A stretch of DNA of 64,000 nucleotides, from the NCBI RefSeq assembly GCF_003313335.1, contig NZ_QMHP01000001.1:310001-374000 (forward strand), given 5' to 3'. The stretch's first letter is position 1; every line of letters begins with the position of its first letter. Position numbers and translations under genes: made by a program. The notes under the pieces are model-generated. The model was not told the DNA's origin. It did not search any database and saw only the letters and a program-made list of their open reading frames with translations. The DNA is from Pedobacter zeaxanthinifaciens (GTDB lineage Bacteria > Bacteroidota > Bacteroidia > Sphingobacteriales > Sphingobacteriaceae). Of the stretch, positions 26,483 through 33,710 are shown one piece after another.

Positions 26483-27529
26483 ATGAACCGTAAACTATTT
26501 TTAGCCAGTCTATCTGCGTTAGTTCCTACATCTTCTTTTTTGTATGCTTTTAATGGTGCAACTAAACCTAATGCTTCAAGCAATCAGGGTCTAAAGCACA
26601 AGCGTCCTCCTTATTTAAAACAGGGTGATATTATTGGCATTACGTGTCCGGCGGGGTACATTACGAAAGAGGAAATAGCACCAGCAGTGCAACAAATGGA
26701 AAGTTGGGGCTTTAAAGTAGTTTTAGGACAAACGGTTGGCGCCAGAGATTTTACTTTCGGAGGTACAGATCAGGAAAGGCTACAGGATCTGCAGCAAATG
26801 CTAAATGATCCAAGCATTAAGGCAATTATGTGTGCTAGAGGTGGATACGGTGCCGTTAGAATTGTTGATCAACTTGATTTTAGTACTTTTAAAATTTCGC
26901 CAAAATGGATTATCGGCTTTAGTGATATTACTATTTTGCATTGTCATCTTAACACGAATTTCAAATTTGCGAGCATACATTCAAAAATGTGCAACAGTTT
27001 TCCGTCTGATTGGGCTACGGCAGAGCCGATACAAATTGACACCATTAAATCAATTGAGAAGGCATTGAAAGGAGAGGAGTTGATGACTTACGATGTTCCT
27101 TTCCAGATCAACAATAGGTTAGGAGTTGCTGAAGGCGAATTGATAGGCGGAAATTTGCGATGCATAGAGAACTTATCAGGAAGCAAATCTGCAATAGAAA
27201 CCGATGGTAAAATTCTATTTGTGGAAGATGTAGGCGAATACCTTTACAGTATTGACCGTATGTTTTTCAATTTGAAAAGAAGTGGTAAGTTGAATAAACT
27301 AAAGGGCTTGATTGTAGGGGGATTTAGGGTTAAAAAAGATGAAGATAATAGCGAAGGTTTTGGCCAAACGCTGGAACAAATTGTATTGGATAAGGTGAAG
27401 GAATTTGATTACCCGGTATGCTTTGATTTTCCTGTCGGTCATCAACGAGCTAATTTTGCTTTAAAGTGCGGCGTTAAGCACCAACTTAGTGTTGCATCAA
27501 CTGGCACTCAGCTGAAAGAGCTGGCTTAG
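26483..27529 (+). CDS. LD-carboxypeptidase (peptidase family S66)
   Basis: The 348-aa enzyme would cut the L-Lys/mDap-D-Ala bond of murein tetrapeptides, releasing terminal D-Ala during wall recycling. It has the S66 triad: nucleophile S147 in IIGFSDITI, E248 in LFVEDVGEYLYSIDRM, and H320 in PVGHQRANF. The CARGGYG loop (~115) is also typical. An N-terminal hydrophobic stretch (~4-24) suggests export, unlike cytosolic E. coli LdcA. Its last 44 bases overlap the 3' end of the convergent MBL hydrolase gene. Confidence 0.9.
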   Translation: MNRKLFLASLSALVPTSSFLYAFNGATKPNASSNQGLKHKRPPYLKQGDIIGITCPAGYITKEEIAPAVQQMESWGFKVVLGQTVGARDFTFGGTDQERLQDLQQMLNDPSIKAIMCARGGYGAVRIVDQLDFSTFKISPKWIIGFSDITILHCHLNTNFKFASIHSKMCNSFPSDWATAEPIQIDTIKSIEKALKGEELMTYDVPFQINNRLGVAEGELIGGNLRCIENLSGSKSAIETDGKILFVEDVGEYLYSIDRMFFNLKRSGKLNKLKGLIVGGFRVKKDEDNSEGFGQTLEQIVLDKVKEFDYPVCFDFPVGHQRANFALKCGVKHQLSVASTGTQLKELA

Positions 27530-28298
27530 CCACTTTTTCCTGTATGTAATAAACAGGTGTTTCCTGCAAGCGGGAAGCAACAACAATTTCAACACCATCA
27601 GCCACTTCACTGAATAAATTGTGTACCAAATTTGGACAGTTGTTTTCTCTACTTAAGTGAGATAAAAACAAATGGCTCATCAACGGAGAGCGATGATTAA
27701 GAAATAAGTCAAGTGCCTTTTGGTTGGATAAGTGTCCGTTTCCGCTACTAATCCTACGTTTTAAAAAGTACGGATAATTTCCTTTAGCCAGCATTTCATC
27801 ATCATAATTTGCTTCTAAAAAGGCGGCGTGGCATTGCTTGAAATGATAAATTAGATTTTCACAATGATCTCCAATATCGGTAAATACACCAACTTTAACC
27901 TGGTTGTAGCTTATGGTGAAACTATGTGGTTCGGCAGCATCATGTAATTTTGGAAAGGCAGTAACTTCTATGCCGTTAATTTGTATTGGCATCGTACTGC
28001 AAAACGGACGAACGAGGTGCTCGGGTAATAACTGTCGGCCGCTGGTGTGTGTTTTAGCGGTAATGTAAATTGGTAGCTGATGTTTTTTGGCTAAAACAGG
28101 TAAGCCTTTAATATGATCGCTATGCTCATGGCTAATAAATATAGCACGCACATTTTTGATATCTAAACCTAAACGTACCAATCTGGCCTCAGTTTCTTTA
28201 CAACTTAATCCCGCATCAATTAAAATGGCATCGGTTTGGTTGCCGATATAAAAACAATTGCCATTGCTGCCAGTATTAAGAGAAGAGATATATAAAGC
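27486..28298 (-). CDS. MBL-fold metallohydrolase (YycJ/WalJ-like)
   Basis: A 270-aa metallo-beta-lactamase-fold protein. MALYISSLNTGSNGNCFYIG is the typical start of the WalJ/YycJ group, so I place the start at 28298 although the frame is open to 28388. Metal ligands: H58, H60, D62 and H63 in FISHEHSDHIKG, with further ligands in the TDIGDH and LSHLSREN regions. In Firmicutes WalJ is a DNA exonuclease linked to mismatch repair; the same role is plausible but unproven here. Its 3' end overlaps the LD-carboxypeptidase gene tail to tail. Confidence 0.87.
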   Translation of the reverse strand, partial: ALYISSLNTGSNGNCFYIGNQTDAILIDAGLSCKETEARLVRLGLDIKNVRAIFISHEHSDHIKGLPVLAKKHQLPIYITAKTHTSGRQLLPEHLVRPFCSTMPIQINGIEVTAFPKLHDAAEPHSFTISYNQVKVGVFTDIGDHCENLIYHFKQCHAAFLEANYDDEMLAKGNYPYFLKRRISSGNGHLSNQKALDLFLNHRSPLMSHLFLSHLSRENNCPNLVHNLFSEVADGVEIVVASRLQETPVYYIQEKVAKPALSAECQLMQH

Positions 28299-28403
28299 CA
28301 TTGCTACAAATTTGAGCATTTTGTTTGGTTTGTTCCTTATAACTTTTAAACATTGGTGGAAACTAGTTGAGCTTACAAGTGTTTTCATTATAAAAACTAG
28401 GTT

Positions 28404-28799
28404 ATGGAAGAGAAATTTAATAAAGCTACCCCTCAGCGTCCGGCTGGGACAAGGCTATTGGATGCTGAAATTGTACCCGTTGATATTGAAAAATACATTA
28501 GGGACATTGTCGCGGAGAGCGCTTATGAGCAAAATGGCAAGAATGCAATCACCGTTTTTAAGTCAGAAAAAGTAACGATTACGTTATTGGCGTTAAAAAA
28601 TGAAGAATTTTTCCAATCGCTTACTAACGAGGCACATTCATTATTAAGTATACATGTTATCAAAGGTCAAATAACCTTTACTGTAGAGAATGATTCTATT
28701 TATTTATCAGAAAATCAAATAGTTAACTATCATTTAAATTTACCCGTTACGGCAAAAGCATTAGCAGATACGGTTTGTGTATTAACGGTAACCAAATAA
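28404..28799 (+). CDS. Small cupin-like hypothetical protein
   Basis: A 131-aa cytosolic protein with no motif I can name firmly. The C-terminal ~70 residues (HSLLSIHVIKGQITFTVENDSIYLSENQIVNYH, given here by its edges) follow the cupin strand pattern with G-Q-I-x-F and a downstream His, as in metal-free cupins. The start codon at 28404 lies 105 nt from the start of the divergent MBL gene. No operon partner is evident. Function unknown. Confidence 0.6.
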   Translation: MEEKFNKATPQRPAGTRLLDAEIVPVDIEKYIRDIVAESAYEQNGKNAITVFKSEKVTITLLALKNEEFFQSLTNEAHSLLSIHVIKGQITFTVENDSIYLSENQIVNYHLNLPVTAKALADTVCVLTVTK

Positions 28800-28870
28800 C
28801 GAGCGCTTTGAAAATGTGAATTGTTAAAAAAAATTGTACAAAAAACAGTGTCAAAAAATTAAAGAAATAC

Positions 28871-28899
28871 TTGTTTATTCGGTTTAAGTGATATATTTG
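28871..28899 (+). promoter_or_regulatory. Promoter of the histone H1-like gene
   Basis: TTG at 28871-28873 and TATATTTG at 28892-28899 are 18 nt apart and match the Bacteroidota -33/-7 consensus. The predicted leader before the ATG at 28923 is about 16 nt. Confidence 0.65.
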
Positions 28900-28922
28900 A
28901 CCAATAAATTAAAATTATAACA

Positions 28923-29102
28923 ATGGAAAAATTTGCAAAAGTTAAAGAAGTAGTAGCTGCTATCGAGGCAGACGTTGAGAAATTTTATAACGCTGGTAAC
29001 TCAGCTGCAGGAACTAGAGTACGTAAAGCTATGCAAGATTTAAAAGGTTTAGCTCAAGAAATCCGTACTGAAGTTACAGAAAAGAAAAATAGCGCAAAAT
29101 AA
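28923..29102 (+). CDS. Histone H1-like protein (Hc1 type)
   Basis: A 59-aa gene too short for most ORF cut-offs. The product begins MEKFAKVKEVVAAIEADVEK, continues through NAGNSAAGTRVRKAMQDLKG and ends in a Lys/Ser-rich tail (TEKKNSAK). This matches the short Hc1/histone H1-like proteins found across Bacteroidota, predicted helical DNA-binding nucleoid proteins. A consensus promoter lies directly upstream and a perfect terminator directly downstream, indicating a compact, probably highly expressed monocistronic gene. Confidence 0.88.
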   Translation: MEKFAKVKEVVAAIEADVEKFYNAGNSAAGTRVRKAMQDLKGLAQEIRTEVTEKKNSAK

Positions 29103-29121
29103 TCATCGCTCAAAGTATTTG

Positions 29122-29157
29122 AAAAAGACCTTGTCAATGTGCAAGGTCTTTTTTTTG
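29122..29157 (+). terminator. Strong terminator of the histone-like gene
   Basis: AAAAAGACCTTG (29122-29133) and CAAGGTCTTTTT (29142-29153) form a perfect 12-bp stem with an 8-nt loop; the T run continues to 29156. Confidence 0.9.
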
Positions 29158-29213
29158 TGATAAAAAGTTAAAAAATGTTTTGTATAATTACTTCCGTAAA
29201 ACGATAGAACAAG

Positions 29214-29525
29214 ATGATAGCAGTACAAGTTACCTACACAATTAACGCTGATTTTTTGGAAGAGAACAAACGTAACATCGCTACCTTTTTGGCTGATTTT
29301 AAAGAACTGCGCAATAGCAAGTTTCTATATCATGTTTATGCAAAAGATGATGGTTTAACTTTTGTGCATGTATCAATGTACGAAAACGAAGAGATTCAAA
29401 ATGAAGTGCTGAATGTACCTTCCTTTGTAACTTTTCAGCAGGAGAGAGATGAAAAAGGTTTAGTAGCTGCACCCGTTATAGAAAATCTTTCGCATTTGGG
29501 TTCATCTATTAGCATGGTTAAATAG
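29214..29525 (+). CDS. ABM-like dimeric alpha/beta-barrel protein
   Basis: A 103-aa protein with the beta-alpha-beta pattern of antibiotic-biosynthesis monooxygenase-like domains: MIAVQVTYTI, helix EENKRNIATFLADFKEL, FLYHVYAKDDGLTFVHVSMYEN, then VLNVPSFVTFQQERD. Catalytic residues are not diagnostic in this family, and many members are plain dimerising or haem/quinone-interacting proteins. The stop is two bases from the convergent tetR stop. Confidence 0.65.
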   Translation: MIAVQVTYTINADFLEENKRNIATFLADFKELRNSKFLYHVYAKDDGLTFVHVSMYENEEIQNEVLNVPSFVTFQQERDEKGLVAAPVIENLSHLGSSISMVK

Positions 29526-29527
29526 TG

Positions 29528-30169
29528 TTATCGGGTAATCTGCGCTTCGTTGTAGGTTTTTTCTAACATAAACTTTATCGCATCCTTTATTTGGTTTCTT
29601 CCGGTTTCGCTGGTTAAATCAATTCCACAAAAAATTGTACCATTTACTTCTGTGGATAGGTTAAGGTAATATAAGCCAGCAACTATAATTGCGGCAATAC
29701 CTCTGTATAAGTTGGTGAGTTCTCCAAAATGTGGTGCAATGATATGTTCAAAAAGCATTTCGCCGCTCTTTTCTTGCTCCTCGGCCAACTTTTGTAGTGA
29801 TGGTCTTTCTTCAGACAAACGCCAAAGAAGTACTTTCTGGAATTCTTTATTCTGGAAAACGTAATCAAACTGCTCCGTAAGCATTTTTGTAACAAAAGTT
29901 TTACCGCCATCGTCTATCGTTTCCGGCACTTTATTTCCCTTTACATTGCTCCAAAAATCCTGCTGTTGTACGTATTCATCTAACAACTGATTCAATCCGC
30001 CAAAATACCTGTAAATTAGTTTTTTATCTAGCTTGGCTTTAGCTGCAATGTGATTTACCTTTAAGCCACTAAAACCTTTCGTGGTGATAATTTGTCCTAC
30101 GGCCCGTAAAAATTTCTTTTTACTTTCCTCCTTATTACGTAACGATGTTGTGTTTTTCTCTTCTTTCAT
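29528..30169 (-). CDS. TetR/AcrR-family transcriptional regulator
   Basis: The 213-aa regulator has the TetR N-terminal helix-turn-helix (~18-62: FLRAVGQIITTKGFSG, VNHIAAKAKLDKKLIYRYFGG) and a helical effector-binding domain after it, with no recognisable ligand motif. Upstream, the divergent side has a consensus promoter overlapped by an inverted repeat but no substantial coding sequence, so the repressor may control its own region or a small RNA. The convergent ABM-like gene is only 2 nt away, tail to tail. Confidence 0.9.
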   Translation of the reverse strand: MKEEKNTTSLRNKEESKKKFLRAVGQIITTKGFSGLKVNHIAAKAKLDKKLIYRYFGGLNQLLDEYVQQQDFWSNVKGNKVPETIDDGGKTFVTKMLTEQFDYVFQNKEFQKVLLWRLSEERPSLQKLAEEQEKSGEMLFEHIIAPHFGELTNLYRGIAAIIVAGLYYLNLSTEVNGTIFCGIDLTSETGRNQIKDAIKFMLEKTYNEAQITR

Positions 30170-30193
30170 AAATAGTGCAGTAACAAACTATTG

Positions 30194-30223
30194 TTGCTTT
30201 TGCATAAAAAAACTATATATTTG
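30194..30223 (+). promoter_or_regulatory. Plus-strand promoter divergent from tetR
   Basis: TTG at 30194-30196 and TATATTTG at 30216-30223, spacing 19 nt, match the -33/-7 consensus. It points away from tetR, into a region without a sizeable ORF. Confidence 0.6.
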
Positions 30224-30238
30224 TCACCTACTAGTGAC
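30223..30238. promoter_or_regulatory. Inverted repeat, candidate TetR operator
   Basis: GTCAC (30223-30227) and GTGAC (30234-30238) face each other with a 6-nt spacer. The element begins at the last base of the -7 box and spans the predicted start of transcription, a natural repressor site. The arms are short, so this is suggestive only. Confidence 0.45.
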
Positions 30239-30357
30239 CTTTTTATAGCGTGAAAATTGTGGAGAGGTCAATTGTTTTTATCGGCTTTTATTAAAATAAA
30301 ATATTAGTAAATAGCGTCTCTCTTAATTAAGCCCGGCCCATCAAGCTGGGTTTTTTT
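30231..30357 (+). ncRNA. Candidate small RNA between the tetR-divergent promoter and a terminator
   Basis: The span runs from the predicted transcription start (about 8 nt after TATATTTG) to the T run of a terminator-like hairpin, ~127 nt. It contains only a 14-codon frame (GTG at 30250, VKIVERSIVFIGFY). No known RNA family is recognised, so either an sRNA or a leader with a tiny peptide is possible. The call rests on signals alone. Confidence 0.35.
30327..30357 (+). terminator. Terminator-like hairpin
   Basis: AAGCCCGGC (30329-30337) pairs with GCTGGGTTT (30345-30353), including two G-U pairs, and is followed by TTTT. It would end the short transcript from the tetR-divergent promoter. Confidence 0.6.
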
Positions 30358-30695
30358 AATTCAAATGACAAGCAGTTGATCAAACTCAGTTATCATATTA
30401 CGCTAAAAAACTATGCTAAAATTTGCAGCGTCACAAATTTTAATTGCTATGAAAGTAAACTCAAAGAGGCGTAAACAGAGCGTTTCCATAGTAAAGTAGT
30501 TTAGGAACAAATATAAAAGAAACCCAGCACATTAGAACGAGAAAAGTTCAGGTGAATGATGTTACGATGTTGATTTTAAATAGTTTGTTTAGTTTCGGGT
30601 AAAAAGCTACGCCTAAAACACCAATTAGATTGATTTTGGATTAAGCTATTAATTTACGTATTGAGCAAGTACGGCATTCTCGGCGTAGCTTTTTG
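30358..30695. other. Gene-poor spacer with a 13-bp long-range inverted repeat
   Basis: No gene is supported here. AAAAAGCTACGCC (30601-30613) is the exact reverse complement of GGCGTAGCTTTTT (30682-30694), 68 nt apart. The right arm ends one base before the stop of the minus-strand small lipoprotein gene, so on the minus strand the structure could act as its large-loop terminator, ending in TTTTT. Confidence 0.55.
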
Positions 30696-30845
30696 TTAAG
30701 GTCTTTCCATTTTTGTTGTATCCGCAACAACGTTATTGGTATCTACACGCATCGAGTCAGGACTTGTAGCATCAGATGTTCTACTTGTGCCACATGCTGC
30801 AACAAATAGGCCTAATGCAAGTATTAAAAATGTAAGCTTTTTCAT
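30696..30845 (-). CDS. Tiny lipoprotein (49 aa)
   Basis: The frame reads MKKLTFLILALGLFVAAC then GTSRTSDATSP and ends KMERP. The first 17 residues are a lipoprotein signal peptide with lipobox VAAC, so the mature peptide is only ~32 residues, Ser/Thr/Asp-rich and likely unstructured. Similar short lipoproteins are abundant in Sphingobacteriaceae with unknown role. It lies between rnpB and a 13-bp inverted repeat that may terminate it. It is shorter than common ORF cut-offs but the signal sequence is convincing. Confidence 0.7.
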   Translation of the reverse strand: MKKLTFLILALGLFVAACGTSRTSDATSPDSMRVDTNNVVADTTKMERP

Positions 30846-30980
30846 CTTTATAATTTTTAGTTAAACACACTTTATATTACAACAAAGGATATCTTAATCA
30901 GTTTAATGGTCAAATACCTGATTTACATTAAAAATACTTGAGCTAATGCTAAACAAAAAGCGTAGTGTAAAAGAAAAAAA

Positions 30981-31362
30981 TGCAAACCTGTAAGCCGGGT
31001 TCTGTTTTCCGATAATTCGGAACTTCTATCATTAATCTACTATAAACGTTGCCGCTTATCTCTAACGACCTACCCACTAACATCGGACGAGCAGCCCTTT
31101 ATCCCGATAAATCGAAACGTTAGCCTATTTGGTCTTTCAACTCCCGGGGTTTACCAACCTTGCTATCGCTAACAAAGCTCGTGAGCTCTTACCTCACGTT
31201 TTCACCCTTATCCCAATACGAAATCGGGACGGTATATTTTCTGTGGCACTTTCCGTGATTCAGGTCTTCAATCCCAAACCCCTTCCCGTTAGGAAGCGAG
31301 ATGCTCTGTGTTGCCCGGACTTTCCTCCTCAACTTCAAGCTGCGGCGATAGAACGGTTTGCA
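30981..31362 (-). ncRNA. rnpB: RNase P RNA (bacterial type A-like)
   Basis: Read on the minus strand, the RNA starts TGCAAACC at 31362 and ends GGTTTGCA at 30981; these ends pair as stem P1. Conserved blocks are present in order: GAGGAAAGTCCGGGC (plus 31313-31327), an ACAGAAAATATACCG block, and AGAACCCGGCTTACAGG (plus 30987-31003) near the 3' end. The RNA is the catalytic subunit that matures tRNA 5' ends. A T run follows the 3' end on the minus strand, and a -7 box lies 8 nt upstream of the 5' end. Apparent plus-strand reading frames here are by-products. Confidence 0.96.
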
Positions 31363-31369
31363 TTTGTGG

Positions 31370-31377
31370 CAAAGGTA
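31370..31377 (-). promoter_or_regulatory. -7 box (TACCTTTG, minus strand) of rnpB
   Basis: CAAAGGTA on the plus strand is TACCTTTG on the minus strand. Its distance to the inferred RNase P RNA 5' end is about 8 nt, which gives a local ruler for placing transcription starts relative to other boxes in this window. Confidence 0.7.
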
Positions 31378-31482
31378 CGCTTTTTATCCATTAAGCACAG
31401 CAACACAACATTTACTTATTGTTAGTTGAAAAAAGAACTAAAATTTAGTAGCATTGTGTTTTAAACCATCAAATTTAAACGC

Positions 31483-31878
31483 ATGTTCAAAGACATTCTC
31501 TCCTTCAATGGCCGTATCAGACGAACCGAATTTGGATTAATTTATCTACTTTATCTTTTATGCCTACTCATTATTGGCATTATTTCTCAAAGTGGAAATG
31601 AAATGGCAGGATTACTGATCCTATTTCCGTTTTATTTACTAGTTGTGGCCGGTATAAAACGTTGCCATGACAGGGGTAACTCCGGTTGGTGGATGATTAT
31701 CCCATTTTATGGATTTGTAATGCTTTTTGGAGATAGCGATTATGGTCCTAATGAGTATGGTGATAACCCAAAAGGACAAGGCAATGAGCCATTTATTGAC
31801 CCATTTGCACCACAATATGACAAAGCAAAAGATGTATTTGCGGAAGAAGCACCTACTGACAATTATTTAAATCAATAG
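31483..31878 (+). CDS. DUF805 membrane protein
   Basis: The 131-aa protein follows the DUF805 pattern: FNGRIRRTEFGL at the start, hydrophobic segments at ~18-36, ~42-58 and ~70-82, the KRCHDRGNSGWWMIIPF signature between them, and GPNEYGDNPKG after the last helix. The function of the family is unknown. Its 3' end overlaps the convergent cytochrome c gene by 26 bases. Confidence 0.9.
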   Translation: MFKDILSFNGRIRRTEFGLIYLLYLLCLLIIGIISQSGNEMAGLLILFPFYLLVVAGIKRCHDRGNSGWWMIIPFYGFVMLFGDSDYGPNEYGDNPKGQGNEPFIDPFAPQYDKAKDVFAEEAPTDNYLNQ

Positions 31879-32275
31879 CTACTTTTTCATATTTGTACAT
31901 GCCCTGCTTATTACCAAATGAATTGGTGATGTACACAATCACTTGCGCAACATCTATATCATGTAAATCTTTAAATGCCGGCATTTTTTCCTGATAGGTT
32001 TTGCCGTTAATTAGCATTGGCTGATTGGCGCCGTTTTTAATGTAGCAGGCTAATTGTTGTTTATTTGCTTTAAGAAACACAGTGTCGGTTAATGGTGGAG
32101 CTAATTCCCCCAAACCTTCACCATTTTTTCCGTGGCAATTTTGGCAACGAGATTCGTAAATATCTTTACCGTTAGATAAATACTTTGCCATTTCAATTTC
32201 ATCAGCGCTTTGGCAAGCATTAATTATGGCCGCGATTGCCAAAAACAGAAGACTATACAGAATGACTTTTTTCAT
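31853..32275 (-). CDS. Lipoprotein cytochrome c (single haem)
   Basis: The 140-aa exported protein has a lipoprotein signal peptide with Cys ~21 (INAC). Haem-binding CQNCH occurs at 44-48 after KDIYESR, and a distal Met in KMPAF. It would shuttle electrons at the periplasmic face of a membrane. A GTG precedes the ATG by one codon; I take the ATG at 32275. It is the last gene of the nine-gene copper/haem run and lies 11 nt after the SCO1 gene, consistent with electron delivery to or from the upstream di-haem enzymes or an oxidase. Confidence 0.88.
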   Translation of the reverse strand: MKKVILYSLLFLAIAAIINACQSADEIEMAKYLSNGKDIYESRCQNCHGKNGEGLGELAPPLTDTVFLKANKQQLACYIKNGANQPMLINGKTYQEKMPAFKDLHDIDVAQVIVYITNSFGNKQGMYKYEKVAIDLNNCQ

Positions 32276-32286
32276 CACAAATAAGA

Positions 32287-32919
32287 CTACTTTTCTGCCA
32301 ATAAGATGTCCATATCAGCTTTAAGCTTTTCAACTTCTTCTGGTTTGGTACCGTCATAAGCGCCTCTAATATGTTTTTGTTTATCAATCAAAACTAACCA
32401 ACCCTGATGTACATAGCCATCCGTAGCTGCGCTATCTTCTTGAACTGCAACTAAATAATCTTTCTCAGCTAAACCATAAACTTCTTTTTTATCTCCCCAA
32501 ACAAATTGCCATTGAGGTACATCTACTCCCAGTTTTTGCGCATATCTTTTTAATACAGAAGGTTTATCGTACTTGAAATCTATGGTATGAGATAAAAACA
32601 TCACATCTTTATTTCCCTTATATTTATCGAAGATGGTTTTCATATTGCGATGCATAATTGGGCAAATGGTGCTGCAGGATGTAAAGAAGAAATCCGCAAC
32701 GTAGATTTTATCCTTGAACGTATCCTGATTAATGTAAACACTATCTTGATTTAAGAACCTAAAGTTGGGGATTGTTTTGTAAACCGTATCAATTTTTTCG
32801 TTACCATCAGCATCTTTAGTGATTTTTGCCTCTTTATCGCCATAAATAGGAAGTTTTTTATCTTGAGTACAAGAAAAAAGAAGTGCTGCAAGTACCGGTA
32901 TCAATAAGTATTTTTTCAT
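32287..32919 (-). CDS. SCO1/SenC-family copper chaperone lipoprotein
   Basis: The 210-aa thioredoxin-fold protein has a lipoprotein signal (LFSC at 14-17). The copper-binding motif CxxxCP is at C82/C86 (FFTSCSTICPIMH) and the third ligand is H111 (FLSHTIDF). SCO proteins deliver copper to the CuA site of cytochrome oxidase or maintain cysteine redox state. Here the neighbours are YHS, MbnP and di-haem proteins rather than oxidase subunits, so a broader envelope copper role is plausible. Confidence 0.93.
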   Translation of the reverse strand: MKKYLLIPVLAALLFSCTQDKKLPIYGDKEAKITKDADGNEKIDTVYKTIPNFRFLNQDSVYINQDTFKDKIYVADFFFTSCSTICPIMHRNMKTIFDKYKGNKDVMFLSHTIDFKYDKPSVLKRYAQKLGVDVPQWQFVWGDKKEVYGLAEKDYLVAVQEDSAATDGYVHQGWLVLIDKQKHIRGAYDGTKPEEVEKLKADMDILLAEK

Positions 32920-32940
32920 TTTCCGTTTATTTTAATGTTT

Positions 32941-33207
32941 TTAATTTTCCTTTTGCGATTCCTTTTTATTTAGAAAAGCATCAGGATTTTTATCAAATTT
33001 TAACTGACATCCTTTTGCGCAAAACCAGTATTCAGTTTTTTGATAAGTACTAATATGCTTCGCTGGAGATTTCACCTTCATTTTACAAACTGGATCAATT
33101 TTAACACTGTCTGTTAAAACCAACTGCTGGTTGATTTCTGTTGCGTTGCTCTTGTAAACTGAAGTGAAGCCTAGTGCAAAAATACAGATTATTAAAGTGG
33201 TTTTCAT
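32941..33207 (-). CDS. Exported YHS-domain protein
   Basis: An 88-aa protein with a signal peptide (~1-22) and a YHS domain: DPVCKMKVKSPAKHISTYQK, then YWFCAKGCQLKFDKNPDAF. YHS domains are short metal-associated modules, often fused to or beside copper ATPases and haem-copper enzymes; the three Cys (PVCKM, FCAKGC) probably bind metal. The context between SCO1 and the lipoprotein supports copper handling in the periplasm. Confidence 0.85.
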   Translation of the reverse strand: MKTTLIICIFALGFTSVYKSNATEINQQLVLTDSVKIDPVCKMKVKSPAKHISTYQKTEYWFCAKGCQLKFDKNPDAFLNKKESQKEN

Positions 33208-33296
33208 GTGTTATGATGGGTTTATGTAGTTTGAAATAAATTATTAGAAAACAATGAGATTGCATCGCTAATAAACGAAGCAATCTCTATAAAAAG

Positions 33297-33698
33297 CTAG
33301 TTAGTAAACGGTTTAGCCTGTTTAATAGCATCCTCCAGCTGTAGTTGTACTTTTTTAACGCTATCAAGCTGATCTGTAAAGTATTTTAATGCTTCCGCTT
33401 TGCTTCCTTTAAAATCAAGTTGAAAATTATGCATCCAGTCCATCATCTTTTCATCGGCCAAGTTAAGTTGAACAATAGCTTTATTGATTTCTAGCGTATC
33501 CGCTTCTTGCTTCATGCGCTTTTGTTCAAGTAGACTATCCAACTTGAACTTGGTTTTGTTGGCTTTTTCATTTACCGCCATGGCTTCGTTATGCAAACGA
33601 TCGATAGTTTCTTTGATCGCCTCTTCATTATTTTGTTGTTGGCACGACGCAAAAATTAATACTAAGCCAACTATTAGGATATTTTTTATTTTAATCAT
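33297..33698 (-). CDS. Coiled-coil lipoprotein
   Basis: A 133-aa lipoprotein (lipobox FASC at ~16-19, then QQQNNEE). The mature chain is strongly helical, with heptad-like spacing through KETIDRLHNEAMAVNEKANK and LDSLLEQKRMKQEADTLEIN, then a WMHNFQLDF segment and DQLDSVKKVQLQLEDAI. No metal motif is seen. Similar genes recur in Bacteroidota beside SCO1/YHS genes; a scaffold or dimerising role is inference. Confidence 0.7.
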   Translation of the reverse strand: MIKIKNILIVGLVLIFASCQQQNNEEAIKETIDRLHNEAMAVNEKANKTKFKLDSLLEQKRMKQEADTLEINKAIVQLNLADEKMMDWMHNFQLDFKGSKAEALKYFTDQLDSVKKVQLQLEDAIKQAKPFTN

Positions 33699-33710
33699 GA
33701 TTATAAAATT

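Noticed and set aside
28299-28388. Upstream start for the MBL hydrolase
   Set aside because: The canonical MALYISSLNTGSNGN start is at 28298; the extra residues show no homology-like pattern.
31129-31425. 98-codon plus-strand open frame
   Set aside because: It lies antisense over rnpB, whose conserved blocks and P1 pairing are clear; the frame has no domain.
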